64,000 nucleotides of DNA from Megalobrama amblycephala (GCF_018812025.1 NC_063050.1:6734047-6798046), one strand, 5' to 3'; shown: positions 22,681 through 34,722, counted from the first letter of the stretch. The notes: generated by a model from the sequence alone, not told the origin. Numbers and translations: made by a program.

Positions 22681-23700
22681 GACTTTTGTTGAGTTGCCCA
22701 TTTCATTCAGCTGGCTGGGATGATTTATCGCATAGCCTTCGCAGTCCTCCTTCACCTTATCGAGGAGATCATAGCTTTTACGATTTTGAATCCAACATTG
22801 GTGAAGCAGCTGTCTGTAGTGTCGAAACCCTTATCGATTGAGGTAGAGGTACTGTCACACAGACCCGTTAGGAAACTCGAAGCTCTGTGCAAAATTTATC
22901 TAACCATCTTTTATCGGTATCAGATGTCCCGGGTTCGTCTGTCAGAATATGATCAGTAGCATTGTCATCGGGGGTCAAGATCGTGGTCGAAAGAGATGCT
23001 GCAGCTGCAGATGTGAGCCTGCTCTGAAGCTTCGTCTTGAGACATGGTTTATAAAGATGTTCTGTGGGAAGGGTCTGACTTATTGCGGCTTATAATGGGT
23101 GTAGTGAATGGGCGGGACGGCAGAGTGTATGTACTGCTGCATGCATCTCTCGGGGTGGAATAGCTGCACTTTAATTTTGTTCTATCCATCATGCAAGTCA
23201 CACCACTTGAACATTTTGTTTATGATTGAGAAAAAGGAGCTCGGCAGAACCAGATCGCACCACTTGAACAAAAAATTGCATCTCGTACATATCATGCTGT
23301 TCATTATGGAGGATGGCCCGCGAGCGATCGCAGCGCTTCGTCTTGTCTTTGCAGCAAAACATGTAAACACACTCTTCCTGCTTCTTTTTAGAATGATCAC
23401 CAACCACTCTGTGGCAGACATTTGAAGTTATCCCATCCAACTCTGCGATGTACAAAGGTTCTTCTCTGCAGTCATTTAAGTCTTTCCAGACTCAAGTTCC
23501 AGACACTGAGTCAAAGTCAGAATTTCCATCATCTTTTCGTCCCATTCTGTCTGGAGGATTTTAGGTGAGTATAAACCAGCCATGTTTTCACAGCTCTTTT
23601 CTGTTTCTGCAGAATGCCTGGAGCTCTACAGGCATGACATTGAATGAGGATGCCTGCAACACGTGCTCTGTCCATGTGACTCTCAAGATTTCATAAAAAA
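22681..23700. other. Unassigned stretch with open frames on both strands
   Basis: Short frames are open on both strands at 22720-22959 and 23182-23455. One minus-strand frame gives a cysteine-rich segment (YMFCCKDKTKRCDRSRA). I recognise no domain. The sequence reads like decayed coding DNA of a transposable element, but that is only an impression. Confidence 0.25.
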
Positions 23701-23925
23701 ACCTTGACCCTTCAAGGGTCCATCTTCAATTTATTCACCCAGAAGACAACCAAAGGGCCAAAGGCCAACATTGATATTTAAAATATTATAAGGTCATAGA
23801 CCATATTGCTCCCAGAGGATAACCCAATGTCAAAGGTCAGCGCAAACGTAGGCAGTCAAGGTCATGGGAGGTCACAGCGTTGGTTGTCCGGTGGGGGAGG
23901 GGCAAATGTCAAAGGTATACCCTCT
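23700..23925 (+). promoter_or_regulatory. Cluster of AGGTCA half-sites including a DR4
   Basis: AGGTCA-type words occur at 23790-23795, 23834-23839 and 23859-23864, the last followed after tgga-type spacing by AGGTCA at 23869-23874. This gives aggtcatgggaggtca, a direct repeat with a 4-base spacer. The first half of that pair is preceded by TCA (tcaaggtca), the extended monomer form. DR4 sites bind RXR with thyroid-hormone or LXR receptors (established knowledge). No gene start is near, so a function is only possible, not shown. Confidence 0.3.
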
Positions 23926-23972
23926 GCTAATTACTACTGTTACATGATAATTTTAAGTTAAATTTATGAATT

Positions 23973-25554
23973 AGTGTAGTCAAATATTCCACAATTATTG
24001 GCACCCTTAGTAATTTTGAGCAAAAGCAGCTGTGAAAATAAATCTGCATTGTTTATCCTTTTGATCTTTCATTCAAAAAATTCACAAAATTATAACCTTT
24101 CATTTAAGGAAAATAATTGAAAGTGGGGGGAAACTTACATTATGAAATAAATGTTTTTCTCCAAAACACGTTGGCCACAATTATTGGCACCCTTTTATTC
24201 AAAACTTTTTGCAACCTCCTTTTGCCAAGATAACAGCTCTGAGTCTTCACCTATAATGCCTGATGAGTTTGGAGAACATGTGACAGGAGATCAGAGACCA
24301 TTCCTTCATGCAGAATCTCTCCAGATCTTTCAGATTCCCAGCTCCATGATGGTGCTTCTTCTCTTCAGTTCACTCCACTCATTTTCTTTAGGGTTCAGGT
24401 CAGAGGACTGAGATGGCCATGGCAGAAGCTTCATTTTGTGCTCAGTGACACATTTTTGTGTTGGCTTTGATGTTTGTTTTGGATCATTGTCCTGATGGAA
24501 GATCCAACCATGGCCCATTATTGGATTTCTAGCAGAAGCAGTCAGGTTTTGATTTTTTATCTGTTGGTATTTGATAGAATCCATGATACCATGTATCTGA
24601 ACAAGATGTCCAGGACCTCCAGCAGAAAAATAGGCCCACAACATTAAAGATCCAGCAGTATATTTAACAATAGGCATGGGATACTTTTTATCCATGTGTG
24701 CACCAAACCCATCTGGTGAGTTTGCTGCAAAAAGCCCTTTTTTAGTTTCATCTGACCATAGAAGCCGGTCCCGTTTGAAGTTCCAGTCGTGTCTGACAAC
24801 TGAATATACTGGAGATTGATTCTGGATGAGAGCAGAGGATTTTTCTTGAAACCCTCCCGAACAACTTGTGGGGATGTAGGTGATGTTTGATAATTCTTTT
24901 TAGGCTTTCTGAGACTCAAGACTCAACTAATCTCTGCAATTCTCCAGCTGTGATCCTTGGAGAGTCTTTGGCCACTCAAACTTTCCTCCTCACATCACAT
25001 TAGGATGATTTAGACACACGTCCTCTTCCAGGCAGATTTGTAACATCTTTAGTTGATTGGAACTTCTTAATTATTGCCCTGATAGTGGGAATGGGGATTT
25101 TCAGTGTTTTAGGTATTTTCTTACAGCCACTTTCTATTTTGTGAATCTCAACAATCTTTTGCTGCACATCAGAACTATATTCTTTGGTTTTTCTCATTGT
25201 GATGAATGATTACGGGAATTTGGCCTTTGTGTTTCCTCATGTTTATATTCCTGTGGAACAGGAAGTCATGGCTGGACAATTTCATGCTCCTAGTCACCCT
25301 GGTGTGCTAAAAAATGTAAATATGAATGGGAATATACTTCAGAGATATTTTACTCATAGGAATTTCTAGGGGTGCCAATAATTGTGGCCAACATGTATTG
25401 GAGAAAAACATTTATTTCATAATGTGAGTTTCCCCCACTTTCAACCGTTTTCCTTCAATGAAAAGTTAGAATTTTGTGAATTTTTTGAATGAAAGATCAA
25501 AAGGATAAACAATTCAGATTTATTTTCATATCCACCTTTTAATTGTGGAGGACA

Positions 25555-25557
<3 letters not shown>
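23973..25557 (-). mobile_element. Tc1/mariner element, decayed
   Basis: Long inverted ends: left ttccacaattattggcaccc (23986 on) and an inverted relative at the right (ggtgccaataattgtggcc, 25370-25390), with outer ends near agtgt/acact and outer arms that share gatcaaaaggataaac in inverse. The transposase relic between them is on the minus strand. A (TA)n tract borders the right end, fitting the TA target of Tc1 elements. Confidence 0.8.
24330..25197 (-). pseudogene. Tc1-like transposase, frameshifted
   Basis: The N-terminal helix-turn-helix part MRKTKEYSSDVQQKIVEIH (25197 on) includes the IPIPTIRAIIKKF recognition-helix region. The catalytic part appears in pieces: QLSDTTGTSNGTGFYGQMK (the first Asp region is degraded), then GGPGHLVQIHGIMDS, HQDNDPKQTSK (second catalytic Asp) and SSDLNPKENEWSELKRR (the closing Glu block of the DDE triad). 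At least two frameshifts separate the pieces. The enzyme cuts and pastes the element at TA; this copy is inactive. Confidence 0.8.

Positions 25558-25626
<69 letters not shown>
25556..25626. repeat. (TA)n microsatellite
   Basis: About 35 TA units. The long tyrosine-isoleucine frames over it are artefacts. Confidence 0.97.
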
Positions 25627-25629
<3 letters not shown>

Positions 25630-25680
25630 GCCGTGAGAGAAAAACAGACATGGCAGATTCAAACGGGCTAAAAATCTTAA

Positions 25681-26355
25681 AGGTCACGTTTTTCGTGGTT
25701 TTTTGAGCTTTGATTGTGTTTATAGTGTGCAATATAACATGTGTTCATGTTTCGCGTGTAAAAAAACACAGTATTTTTCACATAATTTACTTATCTGTAT
25801 ACCGCTGTTTCCACTGTCATAAAAACGGGCTGATGACTTCCTTGTTCTATGAAGTCCCTCCTTCAGAAATACGTAACGAGTTCTGATTGTGCCAGCGGTT
25901 CCTGTGTTGTGATTCGACAGAAGTTTAGCGCACCTTGCCCGGAAAGGTCACGCCTCTTACCATAACGTGGAGATGCACGCGCTCAGTGTTATTGTAAACA
26001 TGTCTTTAATTTTACCCTATCAATTTGAGCCGGAATCAGACCCGGTGATTGGACTGCGGGATGAAAATAACAGCGTTTCGACGACATGGCGACAAACACA
26101 CTCTACAAACGCAACTCTTGTGTATTCCTGTGGGCGGAGGTTAGTCAAAAAACTGTTTTAGTGACGTCATTAAAGAAGGAAGTAGAGGGATGTAGTCCAA
26201 ACTGGCTGTTCGATGTAGGCGACTTCTGTTAAATAAAATATCTCGCTTGGCATTGAACTTTGAGCTTTAAAATTTTACAGATTTTATTTATACTCTAACA
26301 ACAACATTACACACTAACTAAAGTTTGAAACATGGGATCATGAAGAACGGGACCT
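25681..26355. mobile_element. TTAA-flanked nonautonomous element (AGGTC termini)
   Basis: Flanked by TTAA at 25677-25680 and 26356-26359. The left end is aggtcacgtttttcgtg and the right-end complement aggtcccgttcttcatg, so the termini are inverted repeats with few differences. TTAA duplication is typical of piggyBac and Kolobok superfamilies (established knowledge). 675 bp; the short frames inside are not supported. Confidence 0.8.
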
Positions 26356-26399
26356 TTAAAGTACATCTGTGAAACACAAATTTCTCTAACGTCCCCATA

Positions 26400-26997
26400 T
26401 AAAACTAGTCCTGTCCTTATAGGGCTATAGTTTTTTTTTTTGTCCATTGTTCTTTGAATTTTGGTCTACATCGTCTTCTGTGTATCAGAATAATTCCTAA
26501 TGTCATCACGTATGACTGTATTAGTGTCCTTATTTGCACAAATATTTAATTTGAAGAAGACATGATTAATAATATGAGCACGTGGTGCTGATTCATGTTT
26601 TGAGCACTATAGAGTATGTGAAATATGTAATTCAAAATTAGAAACATGCTTACTCCACGCCGTATATGATCTTTGATCCGTGTTGTGAGCATTGTTAAAT
26701 TGATACATGTTGTTTGAATTCTCCACTGTAATGCGATCTCATGCATAATATAGCACAGTGATTGGTTTAAAAGAGTTCATTCTCATGAATAATTCAAAGA
26801 AGCGCTCAGAACCGGAACCTCAGCAGCCGATCGCACACCGCAGAGGCACACTTATAAGTCAGATTTTGTGACATTGTTTTGACTTCGAAAAAACGCAAAA
26901 ATAACCAATTTCCACTTGTGCTTTTAGTGTTTCAGTGATGTGCAGCCTATACATATGTTCACATCTCAAAAAATTTATTTTGGGGTTTCATGACCCT
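26400..26997. mobile_element. Right part of another TTAA-type element
   Basis: The right end tttcatgaccct is followed by TTAA at 26998-27001; its complement agggtcatgaaaccccaaa is a familiar cyprinid repeat terminus. A matching left end was not found, so the element is left-truncated and its start is uncertain. Confidence 0.5.
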
Positions 26998-27206
26998 TTA
27001 ATAGAAAGAGAGACGTACACACAGGTACACATCTGTCATCTCATCTCTCTCTCAGTAACAAATTCAAATAAATGCTATAATTCATTCAAATAAATGTAAT
27101 CACTGAGCACTACTTTATCTCTGTGTCTGATTCAAAGCTGGCAGAATGCTGACAAAAATATCTGTAATTTTTAACTTCCAGTCAAATATTGCGCTGCAAA
27201 CATTAA

Positions 27207-27907
27207 AGGGGACCCATTATGCAAAATTCACTTTTATAAGATGTTTGAACACAAATTGTCCACAGTGTGTAAACCACCAGCTTATAATGGTAAGAATCCA
27301 CTCACTCCTTTTAAGATATCCCCATAAATCATAAACAGTCTCCACAAATGCACTGTTCCAGATTTCCCCCTATTCTTAGGGAAACCCTGCCCGTGATCTG
27401 CGCTATTAGCATAGACACAGCCGAGTGAGCAGTCTATTTCTATTTCTATTTCTTTCTATTTCCTCACTGTAGCAGCTGCAGGGATATATATCTTCTGCAC
27501 AAAAAACATTACAAATGTTCTGTTATTGGATGTACCAACGAACATAAGAGTCAACACAACACTACATAAATTTATCCACTAACCATTCAGAAACATTCAG
27601 ATGCATTCTATAAGTTGTAACTTCTTCCTGAGTCTCTCCATCACTCCGGTTTGAACAATGTAAGGCTGAACACTCATTTTGGCTGCGTGACATTCTCCAG
27701 TTTTGTTGTTGTTGAGTATGCAAAGTGTGAGCTATTAAAGCTCAAAGGGACGCACACAAATAACTGTGTTTTTGCTCACACTCAAATAGGGGCAAATTTG
27801 ATAATAAATGATCTGTGGGGTATTTTGAGCTGAAACTTCACAGACACATTCTGGGGACATCAGAGACTTATATTACAAATTGTGAAAAGAGGCATAATAG
27901 GTGCTCT
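27207..27907. mobile_element. TTAA-flanked nonautonomous element (AGGGGACCCATTATGC type)
   Basis: Flanked by TTAA at 27203-27206 and 27908-27911. The left end aggggacccattatgcaaaa pairs with the right-end complement agagcacctattatgcc. Inside, near 27812-27850, lies a segment whose complement (gaagtttcagctcaaaatac) also occurs in the element at 37318, so the two families share interior sequence. Confidence 0.85.
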
Positions 27908-27911
27908 TTAA

Positions 27912-28256
27912 TAACTGCTTTTAAGTTTTAAGTGCTGGCAAACTAACATGGCATAAGTGGGATAATCCACGGCTAGCTCTGCATTAAATAATTTTCATGC
28001 ACTTTGCTTCAGGCAGTTCTTTACCTCCACGTCATTAAATGATAAACTTAAAATAGAACATTTTAGTTGAGGTGTTTTTTTTATGTTTTTATAATTAAAA
28101 CACAATTTCAGACATTGCAATAACACAGAAATATATGATACAAAGAGTGAAAACAAAATGTAGACATCCTGGCACAGAATAAATGTGAACAAAACCAAAA
28201 GTATGTTATCTTTTATAATCTATAACAAAAAATCTCAGTATAGATATAATGTTTGA
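27912..28256. other. 3' flank of the receptor gene, nothing else recognised
   Basis: AT-rich sequence downstream of the minus-strand receptor stop codon. It probably includes that gene's 3' untranslated region; part of it (gatacaaagagtgaaaac and neighbours) is conserved beside the third receptor copy near 53620. Confidence 0.45.
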
Positions 28257-30461
28257 TCATCGTTTTTTGGAGACATTTTCATACACAGGCTCCATCTTTG
28301 ATTTCTGAAAGGAAAAATACACTCGGTCAGGAACCTGCTGAATAGACATAAAATTAATAGAAGATGTTTCTGTCTGAATAACCTTTTTTTTTTTGTTTTG
28401 AAAAACTACCATACAGGACAGATGATAAGAATACATGGAGGAAATGACCTCAATCATGACTTTTTAAACAGTTGAAAGTAAAAAAAAAAAAAAAAAAAAA
28501 AAGTGAAATTGACGTGATGTGTGGCCAAGCATGGTGTCCCATACCTGCAATTTGTGCTCTGCATTTAAGCCATCCAAGTACACACACACATATAGTGAAC
28601 ACACACACCGTGTAAATCATCAAACAGAGTATTTAATTTCTGAAGTTTCGTCTCGACAGCCTCTGCTCTGAGAATAACTGTCTTTCACACAAAAGCATCA
28701 GCAAAGATACTTTTGCAGCACGTCTACAAAGAAACCAGCGGATGCTAATACTACATTTCAGCTCAGAATATAAACCACAGGAACATTAATGACAGCTTTG
28801 ATAAACCACTCACGTCTGATGCTGCAAACTTCAAACTAACTGACTGCAACAACTTCTTGCAACATCTTACCATTTTCCGTGTTGTTGTTTTAAGCACTGG
28901 TGAATCAGTTCTGTCTTCCTCCTGGGTTTTGACTGCATTAACAAGATATGTTAAAATGAGATAAAGTTTTCAATATTTGCGTTTTATTAACGTGTATAGA
29001 TACATTTCTTACTCTCCTGACCTGTTTTTCTACATTTCTTGCAGATCCAGAACATCCCAACCACAGCTACAATCAACAGAGATCCAGCAGCAGAGATCAG
29101 CACTATGTACAATAAAGGTAGACCTTGATCTGTAAATGACAAAATGAGACATTAGTGTGAGTGAATCTGTCCATCTGATCTACAACAAACACTATGAAAC
29201 ATCAGCACTGTATAACTGAGAGTAAATCAATGTTAATATCACCGTACCTGAACATGTGTGACAGAGGTGAGTGATGTTGTCCAGATGTTGAGTCTGGTTG
29301 CTGATGGGATTGTTCAGCACACAGCTGTAGGTGTTTTTATCCTGATATTCCACCTCCAGAGGTAGAGAGAGACTGATGCTGAGATCAGACACACTGATGC
29401 TGGACAATAAACTGTTTCCTTTGTACCAGGAGAGAGTCACATGACTCACATTCACAGCTGAACACACCAATGAACATGATGATGATGATGAAGAACATTG
29501 TGAAGAGTTACTGCTGATGACAGGAACAGGCAGACGAGCTGAAAAACATGGGAGAAAAAAACATATTTTTTTAATTTTTTTTTAATTTTTTTTATTGAAA
29601 GCAGTATATTCTTTCAAATCAATTCACCATAATCTTGATTTTTTTTTTTCCAAGTCAAGTCAAAATCAAGCATAACTTAATTTTACCTGAAACAGTCATT
29701 AAATAACATGACAATATTTGAAGGTCAGGGAAAATGACATCTCTACTCACCATAGACAGAAACACTGAATGTTTTTGATGATCGTTTCGCTCCACTTATG
29801 TGCAGTTCATAATCTCCAGCATGTTCAGTTGTGATGTTTGTGATGGTCAGAGATCCAGTTTGATCGTCCAGCTTCAGTCTGTCTCTGAATCTCCCGTCAG
29901 GAACATCATCATATATGGAGGAGATTTGGTTCTCTCTGTTGATCTGAACTATCAGAGAGTTTTCAGCTCCATATTTCCACAGTAAATCTTCATCTTCACG
30001 TATTTCAGTAAGATCAGTGTATAAAGTGACAGAATCTCCCTCCATCACTGACACTGAATCACCAAACACACCTGGAGAACAAAGTTCGCACTTTTCAAAA
30101 ACTATTTTTTTGGGGTTTACAAAGCCTGATGTTCATTCTCGTAACTAAATATGAACTGAAGAACATCCTGAACAGCAAAAGAGATGCAAATGAAAATGCA
30201 ATGACAATAACTTACAGATTGTTCTCTGAATCAAGTTTAATTCTGCTGAATATTTTCAATAGTTCCATTTTAAATCAGGCTCACTGAAAAACAGGCCTGA
30301 AAAGAATTTGATTTTACTTATTCAGGAAGAAGAGCAAATGCAAAACCAATAATTAATCTGAACAAAAGCAGCAGGTCGAAATGGAAATGAATTATTTAGA
30401 TGTCTAACTTACCAATCAGACTCCACCAGCACAAACAGAACAAAACAAGCACGTGAAGCAT
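28257..30461 (-). CDS. CD2/SLAM-family-like two-Ig receptor, intact six-exon gene (copy 1)
   Basis: Exons on the minus strand: 30461-30413 (leader [17 protein letters not shown]), 30071-29751 (first Ig domain), 29538-29248 (second Ig domain), 29129-29022 (transmembrane [26 protein letters not shown] plus basic KKCRK), 28932-28871 (cytoplasmic [14 protein letters not shown]) and 28304-28257 (cytoplasmic end with a tyrosine, [11 protein letters not shown], then TGA). All junctions have GT/AG sites and compatible phases; the total is 879 bp, 292 residues. Domain 1 lacks both canonical cysteines ([15 protein letters not shown]) while domain 2 has extra ones, the pattern of CD2-family receptors such as CD48 and 2B4 (family knowledge). 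Inferred role: leukocyte surface receptor with a YxxV tail motif. Alternative: another fish-specific IgSF family. Confidence 0.75.
28478..28625. repeat. Short dispersed repeat with poly(A) and CA tract, in the last intron
   Basis: An A tract is followed by gtgaaattgacgtgatgtg and aatttgtgctctgcatttaa, then by CA-rich sequence. This combination is a very common short repeat in teleosts (recognised from general knowledge; class not asserted). It lies between the two cytoplasmic exons of receptor copy 1. Confidence 0.55.
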
Positions 30462-30510
30462 CTTCTTCAAAGTCTGACCTAATAAAACTACCCACCAAAA
30501 ACACACAAAC

Positions 30511-30518
30511 TATAAATC
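30511..30518 (-). promoter_or_regulatory. TATA-like box of receptor copy 1
   Basis: The minus strand reads gatttatag about 50 bases before the start codon. The same motif at the same distance occurs in copy 2 (35582-35589), with the surrounding ggggaggattca and tttgtgtgtttttggtgg conserved, so the proximal promoter was duplicated with the gene. Confidence 0.5.
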
Positions 30519-30559
30519 TGGTTGTGTGAATCCTCCCCCGATAACATTTAACCCTCCAT

Positions 30560-31530
30560 GTTCACATAAACACAAACACACTCATATTTCTTAAGGGTTG
30601 AAAACATTCTTTATTTTATCATTAACCGTTGGTTCTTGTCATTTTCATTCAATAAAAATTGAGGTGATAATTAAACATAATGTGTATGTTTTATTAATAA
30701 AATTATGGTTCAGTGTTGTATAGAAAATATTGATATTTCTAATAAAATCAAGAGATATATTTTCCAAATTTGTTTAAGGTAACTTGCTAATAATATACAG
30801 CAATGAGCAATAACTTTGTTAGTGCCAGTGTAGTAACAAAATATTCTTATTTGTGTTGTGCTACAAGCATACAGTCATTTAATTGTACAACATAACTCAA
30901 GTCAAATATAAACTTTTCCATTCACTCTAAATGCACACTTATGAGAGTCAACTTTCAGTGAAAAGCAAATTTCAATAGAAAATATTAAATTGTGTCATAA
31001 GTAATGTAAGAGATTTTACATGATTTATTCAAGTAGATTCCGTTAAAGAAATCCACTTAAAAACTATTTAAAAATGTGAAATATTGTTACCATGATTTTT
31101 TTTTTTTTTTTAAGTAAGCAGCACATAACATGGTAAATAAGCTTATGGATCTTAAAATTTATAATCATTCGATTTTTGCAAATGGCAAAAAAAGTGTGTA
31201 CCATCCGCACACTGAAGTGTGAATCCAGCAGCCCATCTTAGTCAAACTGAAACCTGCAGACACCTGTTTTTTCTTTAATGTCACCGCCTGACTTCCCTCC
31301 TACACAGAACAGCTTAAAGCGCTGTTTTTAACAGTCTAATAACAGTCACAAGATAGATGTCAAAATGGATTGTTAGTCATCATGCATCAACATTGAGAAA
31401 CTACAAAGTTTGACAGTTGATCATCTCTTGGCACTGAATATCACACAAGGCTGACAGACAGGTGTGTTTTGCTTGTTTTATGTTCTATCTATAGCATAAC
31501 AAAGCCTAGCAACTACTACATGGTAACAAT
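30560..31530. other. Upstream flank of receptor copy 1, no gene seen
   Basis: AT-rich. The part around 31120-31260 (catggtaaataagcttatgg; gtgtgaatccagcagcccat) recurs at 35790-35910, marking the duplicated block shared with copy 2. Confidence 0.5.
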
Positions 31531-31534
31531 GTGT

Positions 31535-31985
31535 CTTAAAATTGTTAGCAATTTGTTAATTTATGTTAGAAACATTTTATTAACATGCTAATTAATTCTA
31601 ACAACATGCTAAAACATGTTAAAACATGTTAGCAACATGCTAATTAATTCTAACAACCTCTTAAATCATGCTATCAACATGTAAATTCATGTTAGCAATT
31701 TGAAAAAACATGCTAGCAAACATGTTAAATCATGCTACCTACATACTTCATGCTAGCTACATACTAAATCATGCCAGTAACATTTTGAATCATGTTAGCG
31801 ACATGTTAATTATGTTGACATAATGCTAGCAATGTGCTAAATCATGTTAGAAATTTGTTAATCCTGCTTGCAACATGTTAAATTATGCTAGCAATATGCC
31901 AAATCATGCTAGAAATATGCTAAATCATGTTAGCAGCATGCTAGCAAAGTGCTAAATCATTTCAAAATGTCAGTTTTGTTATAAA
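31535..31985. repeat. Degenerate minisatellite of aacatgctagc / atgttaa words
   Basis: Dozens of imperfect tandem words of about 12-20 bases (aacatgctaattaattc, aatcatgctagcaacatg). A related array stands at 36150-36420 beyond copy 2, in the same relative position. Confidence 0.8.
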
Positions 31986-32026
31986 ACATGCTATTATATT
32001 TTGTGTCTAAGATCACTGCTAAATGC

Positions 32027-32196
32027 CTGTTGAAAAAAACAGCATATGCTGGTTAAGGTAAGTTTTGAAGCTGGTATCCTGATTTGAGCTGGTTTATGCT
32101 GGTCAAGTGCTGGTCCAGCATAGGACCAGCATAAACCAGCTCAAACCAGCATACCAGCTTCAAAACCTACCAGCATATGCTGTTTTTTTTCAACAG
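32027..32196. mobile_element. Small foldback MITE (agcatatgctgg type)
   Basis: 170-bp palindrome: ctgttgaaaaaaacagcata at the left is mirrored by tatgctgtttttttt...caacag at the right, and the arms pair through the ctggtttatgctgg words. Non-coding; target duplication unclear. Confidence 0.8.
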
Positions 32197-32199
32197 GGA

Positions 32200-33290
32200 T
32201 ACCTATAAAGTATCATATTTACAAATACGATGTTTACGCCTAAAGAAAATCCTGAGCTTCCTACTCGACTTTGTTGAGTGATCAACTCGTAAATACAATA
32301 TTTCCGACATGACTTGAATGCACCAATGCTTTTTAACAGTCCATTGTGTTGCTTTAAGGGTGTAGTAAAGCATTTAATTTTTGTTTGACGATTGTAAATA
32401 TGTAGGCCGCTTAATTGTCATCTATAGAAGCATACGTGTAGCATGCTTTTCAAATTTAAATGTAATATGCAAAATGGCAATGCATCTCTGTATTTAAATT
32501 TACATTATCCATAGCATATGTGCAATGTTTGGAGCAAAATGATCATTCAAATTCAATAATATAATTAACATTTGCTATTTTATACACTAGTTTTAACATA
32601 TCATTTAAACATGAATATAAGTTGCGAAATGAAAATGAATTACAGAAATTATTATATATGTTTAACTTGTTCAACCAAAAATTGTGGCAAAATTATCATT
32701 TAAATGTTATTTTTCTTATTTGCACTCACAGTTAAGACACTTGCGATTGCACTTTCATTAAATGTCCCGCAATGAATGTAACAAAATTCAAAGTGGATTT
32801 GAAAATGCATTCCGGGCCAATCATGTCCCTGCCCTGCCCTGTCAATCATTGCGTCAAGGCGGGGTCAGGTGTTGGAAACTTGGAGGCAGCAGATCTATGA
32901 AGAGTGATGCAAAAACTGACAGATGAAGTAGAGCAAGAATAGAGTTCCTGAAGATTATGCGCATCCGTCAGTGATAGAACCAGTACATTATTAGAAGCAT
33001 ATAGGCTATTTATGGTTAGAACGGCCAAAGCCGCGCAGAGAACGTGCCTGGCGCTCGTGTATCTTGAGGTGAGCGCGGTCGCGTGTCTGTAGAAGTGCTG
33101 AAACAGACGCGTTGAATGAGCGATGCTTTACAACAGGTGCTTACTCGTAGAAATAATCTTAGACAAGATGTCATTTTCAAATATAAAGTCCAAATATTTT
33201 TATTCAACCATCTAGTTAGATTACATTTGATAGAAAAACAAAGAAGTTGATGCTCAGAACAGAGTAGTTACAGTTCCCCCAATCTACCCT
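32200..33290. other. Stretch without recognised features
   Basis: AT-rich with a more GC-rich patch at 33025-33130. I see no supported reading frame or terminus. Confidence 0.5.
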
Positions 33291-33420
33291 AAATTCACAA
33301 TTCCGAGTTATAAAGCCACAATTGTGTCTTATAAAGTCAGAATTGTGAGATTTGCTATAATCATACATATTCTGACTTTATAAGCCACAATTACGATCCA
33401 TATAATCTTTTTTTTTTTTT
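33290..33420. repeat. Degenerate tandem repeat (ttataaagtcagaattgtgag type)
   Basis: Imperfect units of tataaagccacaattgtg and ataaagtcagaattgtga, ending in a T tract at 33409-33423. Confidence 0.65.
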
Positions 33421-34051
33421 TTTTCACTTAATTGCAAAATTTATTTTTTATAATATTCTATATTATAATGTTTTTACTCAAGTAATGATCCATAAAAAAT
33501 GAAAACCAAAACTAGTGTGGAATATTTGTTAACATCCGTGATAAGAAAGCTGCAAACAGTTGTAATATATTTCCAAAATTAATGTACAAATGATTCTGTA
33601 CCACTTCCAGGTTAAAATATATGGAAATGCAATAGAAGGCTTAACATGTTTAGTACTGTCAGAGGTCTTTCATGATGCTCCATATGCTGGGATGTGAATC
33701 TGATAGGTGCTTGATATAAAATAAATGGTGCTTTAAAATGTCCTTGAAAGTCCTTGAATCTGGTGTTTATGAAAGAGTTGGAACCCTGGTTAAAACAAGA
33801 CAAAGTTTTCAATATTTGTGTTTTATTTACATTTGTACAGATACATTTAATGCTCTTCTGACCTGTTTTTCTACATTTCTTGCAGATCCAGAACATCCCA
33901 ACCACAGCTACAATCAACAGAGGTCCAGCAGCAGAGATCAGCACTGTGTACAATAATGGTAGGCCTTGATCTGTAAATGACAAAATGAGTCATTTGTGAG
34001 TGAATCTGTCTGATCTACAACAAACACTATCAAACATCAGCACTGTATAAC

Positions 34052-34253
34052 GAGCCCGATCACACGGAAATGCGTATCAATAGTACGAGTTTGCAATCTC
34101 GTAGAATATATACGCCAAAATGAGTTTTGGCGTGCTTATGGTACACAGTTTTTCGCGTGCATATGATACGCACTTTATGGCTCATTTTGGCGTATATATT
34201 CTACGAGATTACAAACTCGTACTATTGATACGCATTCTCATGTGATCGTGTTG
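34052..34253. mobile_element. Palindromic MITE in an intron of receptor copy 2
   Basis: 202 bp, arms mirrored through tatcaatagtacgagttt and its complement. It is flanked by gtataac at 34045-34051 and 34254-34260. Copy 1 has the uninterrupted site actgtataactgagag at about 29205-29220, so the insertion came after the duplication. Confidence 0.88.
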
Positions 34254-34722
34254 GTATAACTGAGAGTAAATCAATGTTAATATCACCGTACCTGCACATG
34301 TGTGACAGAGGTGAGTGATGTCCAGATGTTGAGTCTGGTTGCTGATGGGATTGTTCAGCACACAGCTGTAGGTGTTTTTATCCTGATATTCCACCTCCAG
34401 AGGTAGAGAGAGACTGATGCTGAGATCAGACACACTGATGCTGGACAATAAACTGTTTCCTTTGTACCAGGAGAGAGTCACATGACTCACATTCACAGCT
34501 GAACACACCAATGAACAATTTGATGATGATGATGATGATGATGAAGAACATTGTGAAGAGTTACTGCTGATGACAGGAACAGGCAGATGAGCTGAAAAAC
34601 ATCAGAGAATAGCAGAAAAATAGCAATCGGATCAAAAATAATGTAACAGTTTTAAAGTGATTTATTTTATTGAAAGCAGTATGTTCTTTCAAATCAATTC
34701 AATTCAAGTGCCTTCACTATAA

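Noticed and set aside
25526..25732. Tyrosine-isoleucine repeat frames on the minus strand
   Set aside because: They translate the (TA)n microsatellite and have no other content.
29800..29985. Plus-strand frame across the Ig domain exon (also 34907-35092)
   Set aside because: It is the antisense shadow of the receptor exon, repeated in both copies because the exon is duplicated.
31535..31985. A CRISPR-like array of repeated words
   Set aside because: The units are degenerate and without constant repeat plus unique spacer; it is a minisatellite, and the genome is a vertebrate's.
32846..33207. Short minus-strand frames in a GC-richer patch
   Set aside because: No domain, no splice-site support and no second copy to compare.
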